NCBI RefSeq assembly: GCF_000002425.4
Contig: NC_037254.1
Span: 17,868,405-17,932,404 of the forward strand
DNA length: 64,000 nucleotides
Source: Physcomitrium patens
Taxonomy: Eukaryota > Streptophyta > Bryopsida > Funariales > Funariaceae
Reading direction: 5' to 3'
Shown here: in pieces, positions 36,121-47,128 of the stretch
Numbering within the stretch: position 1 is the first letter of the stretch
How the letters are laid out: the number at the start of each line of letters is the position of its first letter
The notes under the pieces: generated by a model
Seen by the model: the letters and a program-made list of their open reading frames with translations, nothing else
What the model was told of the DNA's origin: nothing
Databases searched by the model: none
Position numbers and translations under genes: made by a program

Positions 36121-37362
36121 ATGGCGATTGAAAGTACCAAGAGAGCTGTAGACAGAGATGAAAGTGGCCGGAATGTGAGAGCTAAACGCACAGCAAAACC
36201 ACCGGCTGTGATAATCGTTACCAATATGGAGCCGATGAAGTTAGAAATCTGTTGGACGCAGAGAAAAATAAGGGATTTTCGGACTGCGAAGCTGTTCCAG
36301 TTTTTGCACTATTCAGAGCGTTTACCATCAATCAATGTGTCATTAGTGGAGGAATACATTGAGAATTACGACCCCGAGGATGGATCGAGTGTCGTTCAAG
36401 GGCGAATTATTGGGATTGATGAAACAATCCTGGAAAAGGTGTTGTTTCTTCCCATTGGAGAGATGGTAGTTGGGACTGATGAGTCAGGCGATTTCAGCCC
36501 AGGTAGATATTTCAAGGGAGGAATGTCATCCTTTGAAAGGAGCCAAGGATGGCGGACTCAGGAGGCGATTACACCAGAATATGTGGAATGGTTGCGGTTC
36601 GTGCTGAGGCGGTTAGGATTGTACCGACACCCCACATATGTGTCAAAACGATTATTGTATGCAGCAGTAGGGGCGTTTGAGGGGATGGTGTTCAACTGGG
36701 CGGCTTACGTAGCTACTCGTATTCATGCGGAGATAGGAGCCACGTTCAAATTGGGGAAGTTCACATCCTTGCTTTGTTCAAATTATGTGTATGCTGTCAT
36801 CGCGCACACATTGCGTCAACCACCGTCAGAAGAGGAAAACCCTATACCAGTGTCAGCACCTTTGCAGAGAGAACGAAATTTGTTGGCACAGAATCACAAT
36901 GTAGCGGATGTAATACACGAAATTGGAGAATCAAGTCGTACAGTGGTTCAAGGGGTAGCTCCGGTTATCGAAGCGAGACGGGTTCCAAGTGGTCTTGCGG
37001 TGGAAGAGGAGAATCAAGTCCCATTATTGATAGATATCAACCAGTTGGCGTTTCCAGAGGGTCGATTCCCTGAAGGAGTATCTCTTAAAAATGCCGTATT
37101 GAAGCACATTTCGCAAATACATTGTATGGTACGAGCATTGGATGTCGAAGACAGAAGTAAATGGGATTGGGAGGACAGTAAAAAAAGGATATCGGATCAA
37201 AATAAAAAAATCAGGGAGCAAGAACTGAGGATTCAAGAAATTGAAGAAGTCAAGTTGGTCCTGGAGCGGAAATTAGTTCTCCAATATGAGGCTTGGACAA
37301 AGGAAAAAAGAATAGATTTCACGGATTGTGGAAGGACAACGGGACGAATTGATTCAGAATAG
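36121..37362 (+). CDS. B extra 3' ORF, first part (413 codons), unknown function
   Basis: Starts at ATG 36121, 321 bp after pol, in sense orientation. N-terminal 30 residues are basic (RAKRTAKPP). A largely helical domain follows with FLPIGEMVVG, YVEWLRFVLRRLG, LLYAAVGAFEGMVFNW and IHAEIGATFKLGKF. The last quarter is a charged heptad-type coiled coil (KKIREQELRIQEIEEVK). The helical part loosely recalls the plant transposon protein domain seen in Athila-type extra ORFs; I would not assign it on this evidence. No signal peptide is seen, so a classical envelope protein is unlikely. The frame shifts near its end and the coiled coil continues in the next ORF. Confidence 0.7.
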   Translation: MAIESTKRAVDRDESGRNVRAKRTAKPPAVIIVTNMEPMKLEICWTQRKIRDFRTAKLFQFLHYSERLPSINVSLVEEYIENYDPEDGSSVVQGRIIGIDETILEKVLFLPIGEMVVGTDESGDFSPGRYFKGGMSSFERSQGWRTQEAITPEYVEWLRFVLRRLGLYRHPTYVSKRLLYAAVGAFEGMVFNWAAYVATRIHAEIGATFKLGKFTSLLCSNYVYAVIAHTLRQPPSEEENPIPVSAPLQRERNLLAQNHNVADVIHEIGESSRTVVQGVAPVIEARRVPSGLAVEEENQVPLLIDINQLAFPEGRFPEGVSLKNAVLKHISQIHCMVRALDVEDRSKWDWEDSKKRISDQNKKIREQELRIQEIEEVKLVLERKLVLQYEAWTKEKRIDFTDCGRTTGRIDSE

Positions 37363-37816
37363 GAAGTCATGGGATTTGGAACGGGAGAAGTTCAAATGCC
37401 AGTTGCAAGCGGAAGTGGACAAGACAGAGTTATTGGCGACAGAGAAAGCGTTATTGTGTGACCAATTGAGATGTAAAACGGGGAAAATGAGGTCTGAAAT
37501 TGAAGTTTTACAAAATGAGGTGTCAAAACTGACGAAAGAGTTAACTGTGAGGAGCCAATCTCAAGTGTCGATTAAAGATGTCCCAGAAGGGATGAGTCCG
37601 CAGCAACATCAGTTGGAACTTCGCGATGCCCAGATCCTGAAACTGGAAGCTCAGATCCGTGAATTGGGAGAATACAATGAAGATCTTTCAGCCCAGTTGA
37701 GAAAGGAGTCGCTTGAAATATTGGAAGAGGATGAAGACGTACCACTACAGCCAGAATCGGTGGAACCAATAATGGATAATGTAGTAATTGATCAATTGGA
37801 TATATCAAATAAATAG
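37328..37816 (+). CDS. B extra 3' ORF, second part (coiled coil), +1 frame
   Basis: Overlaps the previous ORF by 35 bases in the +1 frame. It has no ATG of its own at the start (open from 37316, GTG at 37328), and its charged coiled coil (RDELIQNRKSWDLEREKFK, MRSEIEVLQNEVSKLTKEL) continues that of the first part. The likeliest reading is one protein of about 560 residues broken by a one-base indel around 37316-37362. A programmed +1 shift is possible but no slippery site stands out. The acidic C-terminus ends at TAG 37814-37816, about 80 bp before the 3' LTR. Confidence 0.65.
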   Translation: MEGQRDELIQNRKSWDLEREKFKCQLQAEVDKTELLATEKALLCDQLRCKTGKMRSEIEVLQNEVSKLTKELTVRSQSQVSIKDVPEGMSPQQHQLELRDAQILKLEAQIRELGEYNEDLSAQLRKESLEILEEDEDVPLQPESVEPIMDNVVIDQLDISNK

Positions 37817-37877
37817 AAATTTTGGAGAAGTTTTTTTTTAGTTATGTATCGGTTCTATGTTTGCGAGGACGCTGCAC

Positions 37878-37891
37878 AGATGGGAGTGGGG
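37878..37891 (+). other. B 3' polypurine tract
   Basis: AGATGGGAGTGGGG lies 3 bases upstream of the 3' LTR start (37895). The T breaks are unusual but common in Athila-like PPTs. Confidence 0.75.
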
Positions 37892-37894
37892 CTA

Positions 37895-38604
37895 TGTAGA
37901 ATAAGTAGTTATTTGTTGAATTGTAGATACTTAGTTCATAGTGTAAACAGGGATAGATGACTGTTGAAAAGGTAGTTCAGTAGGTAAAATGGATGAATAG
38001 TTAAGAAAAGCAGTTTTCATTAGAGATGTAGCAGTTGGTATCTCGTGGTAGCATAAGGAGGATGGGAGAGAGGAAGTAGGGGCCATTACTGTGATAGTGT
38101 GAGCCGGGGTAAGCTTGGTGCTACCTCTTTTCTTTTGTTGTTATGTTCTTTGAAATAAGAGTATTGAGAGTTTCTGAATATTGTGAAGTGAATCATGGAA
38201 TGAAAGTGTGAATGGAATTATATGTTATTGAATGAGAAGAAGAGAGATTGAATGCTGAAATCTGAATGTAGTTCAGCAGAGAGAATGAGTCTGTGTTTGT
38301 GTGAAACACTGTAATGTGAAGGCAGTTAATGGTGAAGAACTCCAGAATTTGGATTATAGTATGATTATGTCCGGTCATTTAGGATAGTGCGGGATTACAT
38401 GTTGTTTGTTATCAGTGATGGTGGAGTATTATTAGGAAGTGGAAAGCATTGTAGTGTTTCCTGGATGTTTTAAGTAGTGTGGAATACAGTTAATTGTGTG
38501 ACCCTAACGTGTAAGCTCATGCGGTATTCTTTCCCTGTGTTCGAATTCCCCTATACAGGTTTACTCTGATTAGATAAGTTAGAGTAAGTAAAACGACAAT
38601 CACA
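37895..38604 (+). repeat. B 3' LTR
   Basis: 710 bp, apparently identical to the 5' LTR, followed by the duplication tcggg (38605-38609). Confidence 0.95.
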
Positions 38605-38609
38605 TCGGG
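38605..38609 (+). repeat. Family B target duplication, right (tcggg)
   Basis: Second copy of the 5-bp target. A5 LTR sequence resumes directly with CGACTCAATG. Confidence 0.95.
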
Positions 38610-39507
38610 CGACTCAATGTGGTCCCGATTACGGGGTTCGATTCTGTTTCAGGCTGTCCTGTTCTCTATGCCATCTCAGGGAACGTTGTTTTCTGTAAAT
38701 GGATTTCTTAAAGGCAAAAATAGAGGAGAAAGCTTGACGGCGAGAGCCAATTTCGGATCCAAGCTTGAGGTGGGAGCCAATTCCGGATCTAAGACGGAAG
38801 ATTGAAGAAATTCAGAGGATAAGATTAGGTGGATATAGTTTTGGGGGTGGTTTTTTTTTTTGAGGGAAAATCGGGGGGGGAAGGATTTTTCAAGCTTCTG
38901 CAAGGTTACCAGTTCGGGGTTTTTTTTTTTTTGGGAGTTTTTTGAAGATCAAGGGAATTAGAGAGAGGAGCTTCATGCTTCGGGTCGGGGAAGGAAAGAC
39001 ATAGAATTTGGATTTTTCTTCTTCGTAGAGTTTTGGGGAAGACTGAGGCAATCGCTGCTGAAGTCAGTGTTGTAATGGTGAATCGGGATTTTTAAATGAA
39101 GTGGGTTTGAATACTCTTGACTGTTTTGTGAAATCGAGTTACGTCTGTGATTGAAGGATTAAAAGGGTGTCTATAGGATTGAGTATGCGGAGTGAATGAA
39201 ATTTATTGGGTTAATCTAACAAGACAGTCAGTGGATACAAGATCGTAAGTACAAAGCAGTATTGAAGGTTAACAGTTTGGGTTGTACGGGGTTCTCTGTA
39301 ACGTCTAGAGACCTACCGGCTAGGAAAAAAAAAGACTTTGACAAGTAGTCAAAGAGCACCTGTATAGATTTACGGTACATTGTTGCAGTCGTTTATATTC
39401 CAGCAGTCAAAAACTGATAGACTGCTTGACTATCGGCGAATCTCCATACTACCTTCTACAGCCAAACGCCCGACACGTTCTCGAGCAGGAAAGCACGTAA
39501 TACGACA
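38610..39507 (+). repeat. A5 5' LTR, part 2
   Basis: Continues the LTR interrupted at 28707 and ends CACGTAATACGACA. It aligns with 45932-46829 of the 3' LTR. Confidence 0.9.
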
Positions 39508-39511
39508 TAAG

Positions 39512-39529
39512 TGGTGAACCCGACGTGAA
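39512..39529 (+). other. A5 primer binding site, tRNA-Trp type
   Basis: TGGTGAACCCGACGTGAA, four bases after the LTR; same as A2 and A4. Confidence 0.7.
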
Positions 39530-39578
39530 AGCTTGAGGTAGAAGGTATTGGATTTCGGTTGATTTTATCTTTATTTTT

Positions 39579-41462
39579 ATGGAAAACGAAAATAAAAATT
39601 TTGAAGGATTTTTGGAAGGAGTTTTTGGTGAGGATTCTTCTAAAAGACAAGGTGTGCACATGGATCCGTCTATTGCTAGTATGTTTCAAGCCTGCTCATA
39701 ATCAATATTGCAACAGCAAAGCAATGATCGAAAAGAAGCTTTCGCAACCAAAGTATTGCAAGCAGTGGTCAATAAAATTGATCAATTTGATGGGAGGAAT
39801 ATTTCAAGGTATTTAAGATGTTATGTTCGTGAAATGGAATTAAATCGGGTTTCTGAGAAGTAAATGGTTGCACTATTTGGACTTGCCGCAATACCAGAGA
39901 TAAGGGACCACATTACATTGATTACGGATCATTGTGGAAATTCATGGGAGGATTTTTCACATGCATTGAAAGACGAATATTTCTTGGAAGATGCTGATCG
40001 CATTACTAAGAAGCTGTTTCTGGGATGGATTGAACGGCCCAATAAGAATTTGCAAGCAACAGAGCTACTAAGGCAATTTGAGAGGCAGTACTCTCAATTA
40101 TCGAAGGTAGAAAAATTGACATTGGAGCCGAACAAAGTTGATCTATTTCTTTAAGCTGCTGATGGAGAATTGCAAGAGAAATTAGAACCCCTTCTTGAAG
40201 ACAAAGAAGAAGATGAAGGATAGACAACGAAGTGGAAGAACGTTGAAGATGCGGTGGGGTTGCTTACAAAAAAAGAAAGGAGGAAGGATAGGAGTAATAT
40301 TCCGAAACCAGTACAAGCACCCAAAGCTCCAGTACGTACTACACCACCGACAATGCCTACAGTTCAACCTTCGACATCCTTGTCAAAGAAAGCAAATATG
40401 AGTATGGAAGAAATTATACGAGGAATGCGAGATCTTCAAATCAAATTGGCAAGACTTGAAGAGAATACTTCTATAAACAATTCGAAGAATGTTTCAAAAC
40501 AAGGATATGTACAAAGATGCATTTGGTGTGATGATGCTTCACACACTAGAAAAGATTGCAATGAATTTAATAATATGATACGGCAAGGAATTATTTGCTG
40601 GAAAGATGGGAAGATAGCATAGAAAGATAGGGAGGATCTTCTTCAAACCAATTTTGGCAAAGGAGGAATGAGAGCATTGGTTCAAGATTACTTAAAAGGG
40701 CATGAAACAGTAGCACGAGAAAGTGCAAGTTATGGTGCTAGAGTAGATGATGAAATTGGTGGAAGTACGGAAACTAGTGAGTTTTGGGCTTCTGCCGTTT
40801 CTACAATACAAGAAGGGAAATTACCTCGAGAAGCGTTATTGAGAACTGCAGCTACAATACGAGGAAGAACAGGTTGGGAGGATCCCGTTGAGTCTCTTTT
40901 AGTTCATGCATATATTGCTAAGAGCCAACATGAAGCTTTGATGGAAGAAAAGAGACGAGAAAATTTTGATGATACTAGAGAAGGAAATTCTTTTAAGAGG
41001 CAAACTCGAGGAGACAAGGCTCAGGAGGCAGCTTCACAAGAATTGCCTGTAAAGGATACCTCAGCATCATTGGGAGAAAAAACAACGGAGACAAAAGATA
41101 AGGGCAAATCAATTGCTTATAAGCTACTTTCTGACATTGAAGCGGCAACAAATTTGAAAGGGGTGTTGGAAGAACGTATATTAAACGATAAGGTGGAATT
41201 CACATTGAAAGAAGTCTTGCGAATTACAAAGAAGGAGTTTCATGATGTTATCATTGATAGCATTAAGCGAAAGAGGCAATTAATGAGCGAAACTGGAATG
41301 AGTCATGCTATTGATGCAAGAATATGTAGAGATGAAGAAGAGGTTGATATTGGTTACAAGCAACCAACAAATGAAAAGAATGGGTATAATCAGCGAGTAC
41401 GTTTTGAAGATTCTAGTGACAAGGAAATGGAAACTTTGAGCCATTATACTCGAAAGCATTAG
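39579..41462 (+). pseudogene. gag: A5 gag, five stops
   Basis: ATG at 39579 (MENENKNFEG). Same layout as A3. In-frame stops occur at 39699, 39861, 40152, 40221 and 40620, but the frame is never shifted, so the coding register from ATG to the amber codon at 41460-41462 is preserved. The CCHC knuckle lies at 40518-40559. Longest open stretch is 40668-41462. Despite near-identical LTRs this copy cannot make full Gag. Confidence 0.8.
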
Positions 41463-41951
41463 GCAAGGGCAACTACTGAGGTATTGGTGAAGGTAGGAGA
41501 TATAGAGGAACCAATAGTTGCTTTGGTGGACCATGGTTCTGAAATAAATCTCATGTCTAAAGATCTTTATATGAAGCAAAAATGGCCAATTGATATGGAA
41601 CATGGATGGGCAATACGAGCGGCTAATAACACACAAGGCGAATTATATGGAGCTTGTCTTGATGTCAAAATTCGGATTGGGGATGTTACGACGGAGCAAC
41701 ATTTCTTCGTTCAAGATACAACGTTTTATCCGTTGATTTTAGGACAACCTTATATCACGGCAACACAGATGGAAACAAAGGTACTTGACGATGGTTCTGC
41801 TTATGCAAGGGTACGGAGCGAAGATGGGAGGAAAGCTGTACAATTTCCAACAGTACCTCCTAACCATGAACGGAATCGAGATAGGTTGAGGGAGAAACCA
41901 TTGCCAAAGATTGTTGAAGGATTTAAGGATTTTGGGGAGGTACCACTGTAA
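41463..41951 (+). pseudogene. pro: A5 protease region
   Basis: Continuous with gag across the amber codon. Active-site D-H-G-S is at 41529-41540 and YPLILGQPYI near 41735. It has no internal stop and ends in TAA at 41949-41951. The RT frame opens only 22 bases before this stop (after a TAA at 41924), in -1. A T-rich/G-rich stretch (GATTTTGGGGAGG) lies in that short overlap. Confidence 0.8.
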
Positions 41952-44900
41952 AGCGAGATTATGGAGGTACAAAAGAGGAGGTACTCTCGCGAGATGAAGG
42001 TGCCTTTGATGCGAGTTTTATTGGTATATTGGAGAATGGAAATATTATGTATAAGAAAGTTGATGATTTTAAAAGAAAAGAAAGAAAAAGATTATATGAT
42101 ATTGAAGGACAGTTACGCAAGATAGGTACATTGCAAGATGATGAGAGGATTTTGGATGTTTATGAAGAAAATGGGCTGGAAGATTCATTGGAATTGATTA
42201 CATCTATTGGGTTAGGGGATAATGATAAGATTGTTGAGATTCATTCGAGAGAGGTTTATACCATGCTTGAATCTTTTCAAGCACCAGAAGTCACAGTAGA
42301 GACGAGATATAAAACGGCAGATAAGAAGGTAAAGCCTGTTTCCGGACCATTACCAGAGGATTCTAAAGAACAAATGGGAGAAGCATCAAAAGAAGCAAGT
42401 TTAAGAGATCCAATGAGTATTGGACATCAGTTTACTGAATAGACTTTTGAAGAATTGAAGATTGGTTCTGATGGTTCTTTATTGCCGGAGGAAATTACTT
42501 GCTTCAAAAAGTTGTTGGCTAAACAAGGTAGATCGTTTGCCTTCGAATCTCATGAAATTGGGTGTGTGGATCCAAATATTATAACACCTATGGTTATCTT
42601 CACTGTACCGCATGTACCTTAGAATCTAAGACCGATTCTAGTATCGAAGGTACATTTACCTAAATTGGTGGAACTATTAAAAGAAAAGATAAAGATGAAA
42701 ATATTAGAACCTTCATTTGCGTCGTATTCTAGTCGATGGTTTACGGTACCTAAGAAGAATGGGTCACTACGGTTTATTCAAGATATGCAGCCGGTGAATG
42801 CTGTAACTGTCTGGAATGCAGGAATTGGACCTATTGTGGATGAATTTGCTGAGGCGTTTGCTGGAAGGGCGATCTATTCATTGGGTGATTTGTATTCAGG
42901 TTATGATCAATTTCAACTTGTCGAAGGAAGTAGAGATATGACAACGATGAGGACACCGCTTGGATTGGTTAGAATGTGCACTCTTCCTCAAGGCGCGACC
43001 AACTCAGTTGCGCATATGATGAATGGGATGAATAAGGTATTGAGAGATTTTATTCCGGAAAAGACTATGCCTTTTCTGGATGATGTTCCTATAAAAGGGT
43101 GCAGAGAAGGAGACAAGGATGAAACTTTAGATAAGAGGGGGTGCCGCAAATATGTTGTTGATCATATACAAGATTGTGAAAAGATTTTAATTTGGCTTGG
43201 AGAAGTTCATCTTACATTATCGGGTATGAAGTCCGTATTTGGAGTGCGAGAGGTTGTAATTGTTGGACATTTATGCAGATCTTACGGAAGAAAACCAGAT
43301 CCGACTAAAGTTGATGCAATTGGAAGGATGAAAGAGGATTGTGATTCTTTAACAGAGGTTCGCAGGTTTTTAGGTGCATGTGTATTTTATCGAATCTGGA
43401 TCCCTCATTTTGCTCACATAGCGGATCCATAATATAAACTATTACGCACGGGTTACCGATTTGAATGAAAAGGAAGGCATATTCAGGCAATGCAAAGATT
43501 GAAGAAATTATTGATGTCACCTCCAATATTGAGGAAGGTTGATTATAAGTGCAATAGACCAGTGATTCTTACTGTAGACGCTAGTCTAATTGCTGTTGGA
43601 TGGGCTGTGGGTCAAGATGATTCAAATGGGAATAGATTTGCAGTTCGATTTGGGGCTAAAGTTTTAAGTATTCGTCAGCGTGCATATTCGCAAGTCAAAA
43701 GAGAACTTTGGGGAGTCGTTTCGGCTATGAAAGCTGAAAAGGATTATTTGATTGGGGCAGTAGTAGTAATTGAAATAGATTGCTTGCCATTGCTTGGAAT
43801 GATTATTAACTGTTCAACGCCAGATATTACAATGTTGAGATGGATTGCTTATATTAAGTCACTAAATCCAGAATTTAAGTATATTACTGGGAAAGACAAT
43901 TTAGTAGCAAACATGCTATCTCAAGCAAGATACGAGAGGGAGGACGAAATGGTTGAAGACATTGATGATGTCGGATTGAAATTCTATTCAATATCAAATC
44001 TCAACAGAGAAGACAAGCTATTTCTTGAAGAATCTTATGAAGGAGAATTATTGGATATTGGTCATTATTTGAATACCTTGTCTAAGCAGGGGAATTGGTC
44101 TACAAAAAAATTCAAACAAATAAGAAAAAAAGCATATGGATTTTTACTTCGAGATGGATTCTTATGGAAGAGACCGAAGAAAGGAATTGGGATGCCACAA
44201 CGAGTGATAGGCAAAAAGGAAGAAAAACGAAAATTATTAAAGGAGTTTCATGATAGTTTATGGGGAGGGCATAGAGGAATCTGGGCTACTTTTGCTAAAC
44301 TCAAGGAACGATATTGGTGGAAAAATATGTATCGAGATGTGCTCTCATTTGTAGAGTCATGTGAAATCTGTCAATCGTATTCTAATATCTGACATCGAGA
44401 TGGTCTTCATCCTACGTATCCTTTGGCTATTCATTTTAAATGGGTTGTTGATTTGGTTATTATGCCGGTTGGGTTATGGCAGATGAGATATTTGGTTTTA
44501 GCTCGTGAAGATTTATCAAATCAAGTAGAAGGAAGAGCATTGAGGACAAAATCTACAAAGGGGATTTATAGGTTTTTGCTTGAAGATGTCATTTGCCGTT
44601 ACGGGTGTGTAGGAAAAATCACTGCAGATTGTGGAGAATTAAATGCACAAGAAGCTCGTAAGTTCTTTGAAAGATGTGGAGTTAAACTATCACTGACTAC
44701 TGCTTATAATCCGGAAGGGAATGCGAAAAGCGAACGCGGTCACCCGCCGATTGAAAAAGCATTGGTTAAAGCTTGTAATGGGAAGGTTAAAGAGTGGCCA
44801 CGGCTTTTGTCATTTGCATTATGGACTGATCGAACAACACATAGTTCAGTGACAGGATATATGCCAGTAGAACTTATGACAGGTCAAAAACCAATTATGC

Positions 44901-45427
44901 CGATTGAAGAAAAGGTACTTACTTGGAGTATGCTACCATGGAAAGATGAATTGACAAGAGAAGAACTTCTGGCTATTAGGATTCGACAATTGGAGCAAAG
45001 AACGGAAGATGTCCAGATAGCATTGGAAAGGTTAAAAAGAGCAAGGTTACAAAACAAGGCGCGATTCGATAAGCAACATCGATTGAAACCAAAAGCAATC
45101 GAGGAAGGTGACTAGGTACTTGTTTATGACAATAGTCTGGATAATCAACATAGTACTTTGCGGAAATTTTCAAAACGTTGATTTGGACCATATGTTGTAA
45201 CAACTGTTCATGATAATGCGACTTACTCATTACGGGAGTTAGATGGTACAAAATTGAAAATACCAATTGCAGGGAAGCGAGTAAAAATATTTAAACGAAG
45301 ACACGCGGAGATGAATATGGAAGACCTTAATGAAGGTATAGAGATTCCGCAGCAAGAAGATGAAAGTGATATGGATAATGAAGGTGACGACGACGAACTG
45401 GACAAAGACGTAGGGGATATATTCTGA
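41927..45427 (+). pseudogene. pol: A5 pol (RT, RNase H, integrase), seven stops
   Basis: Frame -1 relative to protease. Connection region with SRDEGAFDASF and ENGNIMYKK, then RT with VPKKNGSLRF, YSGYDQFQL, LPQGATNS and active-site FLDD at 43073-43084. RNase H has VDASLIAVGWAV (near 43575). The integrase zinc finger spans HDSLWGGH to CEIC (44250-44375), and the core includes NPEGNAKSERGHPP with the catalytic Glu. The second catalytic Asp region reads ADCGELN. The GPY/F-like end is RFGPYVV-like near 45180, broken by a stop. Stops at 42440, 42620, 43430, 43466, 44393, 45113 and 45179 are mainly G-to-A or C-to-T. Ends TGA 45425-45427. Confidence 0.8.
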
Positions 45428-45476
45428 ATCAAACAGCAATTGAGTAAATTGGTGCATACCGGAGGATGCACAGGTT

Positions 45477-45489
45477 CAGAGGGGGTGGA
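45477..45489 (+). other. A5 polypurine tract
   Basis: CAGAGGGGGTGGA immediately before the 3' LTR; the same site is in A4 (minus strand, 22240-22253). Confidence 0.85.
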
Positions 45490-46829
45490 TGTCGTGTTGT
45501 AACATGATTATACAGTGAAAATAAAAAGAAAGGGGAATTTTATTAATATTTAGTTACCTCAAATATTGGGAGCATCGACCAACTCCAGTACAAATACTGA
45601 GTGGTCAGGTTCAGTCACTCCGTTACAGTCAACCGGGGCATACTGAAATGCTCCATTCGATTCCAATAACGGGAGTCAGCAGGAAGAGAAGGACCAATTC
45701 ACAAGACGGGTTCGAGGAGCCAATTGGATCCAATTTCGATAATCCAATCCGGGTCCTCTTATCCAATATGAGACCTGAATTGGCCGGTCAACCCAGTGCA
45801 GTCTAATTACGGGAAATCCAGGTCTTACTACGGGTCTTAGCCAATCTGATGCGAGGACCAATTTGACCCAATTACGGGAACATCCAGGTTACTACGGGCA
45901 TCTTTCCCAATATAGGACCTGAATTGGTCGGGCGACTCAATGTGGTCCCGATTACGGGGTTCGATTCTGTTTCAAGCTGTCCTGTTCTCTATGCCGTCTC
46001 AGGGAACGTTGTTTTCGGTAAATGGATTTCTTAAAGGCAAAAACGGAGGAGAAAGCTTGACGGCGAGAGCCAATTTCGGATCCAAGCTTGAAGTGGGAGC
46101 CAATTCCGGATCTAAGATGGAAGATTGAAGAAATTCAGAGGATAAGGTTAGGTGGATATAGTTTTGGGGGTGGTTTTTTTTTTTGAGGGAAAATCGGGGG
46201 GGAAAGATTTTTCAAGCTTCTGCAAGGTTACCAGTTCGGGGTTTTTTTTTTTTTTGAGAGTTTTTTGAAGATCAAGGGAATTAGAGAGAGGAGCTTCATG
46301 CTTTGGGTCGTGGAAGGAAAGACATAGAATTTGGATTTTTCTTCTTCGTAGAGTTTTGGGAAGACTGAGGCAATCGCTACTGAAGTCAGTGTTGTAATGG
46401 TGAATCGGGATTTTTAAATGAAGTGGGTTTGAATACTCTTGACTGTTTTGTGAAATCGAGTTACGTCTGTGATTGAAGGATTAAAAGGGTGTCTATAGGA
46501 TTGAGTATGCGGAGTGAATGAAGTTTATTGGGTTAATCTAACAGGACAGTCAGTGGATACAAGATCGTAAGTACAAAGCAGTATTGAAGATTAACAGTTT
46601 GGGTTGTTCGGGGTTCTCTGTAACGTCTAGAGACCTACCGGCTGGGAAAAAAAAAGACTTCGACAAGCAGTCGAAGAGCATCTGTATAGATTTACGTTAC
46701 ATTATTGCAATCGTTTATATTTCAGCAGTCAAAAACTGATAGACTGATTGACTATCGGCGAATCTCCATACTACCTTCTACAGCCAGACGCCCGACGCGT
46801 TCTCGAGCAGGAAAGCACGTAATACGACA
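45490..46829 (+). repeat. A5 3' LTR
   Basis: 1340 bp, TGTCGTGTTG to TAATACGACA, with right flank ccgt. It shows the uninterrupted sequence at the family B target. Confidence 0.92.
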
Positions 46830-47128
46830 CCGTAATCAAGACCTCATTGGATTGTCTAACCGAGTCAAGTCTCATACTAGATAAGAGAGCCAATAACAGG
46901 ACCTAGATTGGATGTCCCTGTACTGTGGTCAAATTGGCCCTTCGCATCAAGCTCACATAAATGTTGGATTGGTCCTTTCTCCTTTTGCCAACTCTTGGTA
47001 AGAACGGCTTGGACGCATTCTACCCGATTTATCAAAGTATCTTGAGGACCTCGATTTATCTCTTCAATTTTTCCTTGACTTTGAATCTATTTATCTCGAT
47101 TATTGAAATTGAACGGAGCATTACATTG
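46830..47128 (-). repeat. A6 3' LTR, part 3 (with captured B gag)
   Basis: Aligns with 57640-57935 of the A6 5' LTR and, in antisense, with family B gag around 31620-31900. It stops at about 47128, where A6 protease begins, so the LTR 5' end and all of pol are deleted here. Confidence 0.65.

Larger units (their letters stand above)
28708..38604 (+). mobile_element. B: young Athila/Tat-like Ty3/gypsy element
   Basis: 9897 bp with two 710-bp LTRs that appear identical line by line, a perfect 5-bp target duplication, a tRNA-Asp-type PBS, gag-pro-pol in a single frame interrupted by two stop codons, and an additional coding region between pol and the 3' LTR. The RT active site FLDDF, the PBS type and the 3' ORF fit the Athila/Tat side of the plant Ty3 tree. 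The exact lineage cannot be fixed by eye. Confidence 0.92.
28265..46829 (+). mobile_element. A5: full-length family A element with B in its 5' LTR
   Basis: Plus-strand element: 5' LTR in two parts (28265-28707 and 38610-39507, 1341 bp together), PBS, gag, pro, pol, PPT and 3' LTR (45490-46829, 1340 bp). The LTRs differ by only a few transitions by eye, mostly at CG sites, so this is the youngest family A copy here. Left flank gcgt and right flank ccgt differ. The left flank is A4 LTR and the right one A6 LTR, so one side was replaced or deleted after insertion. Confidence 0.85.
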
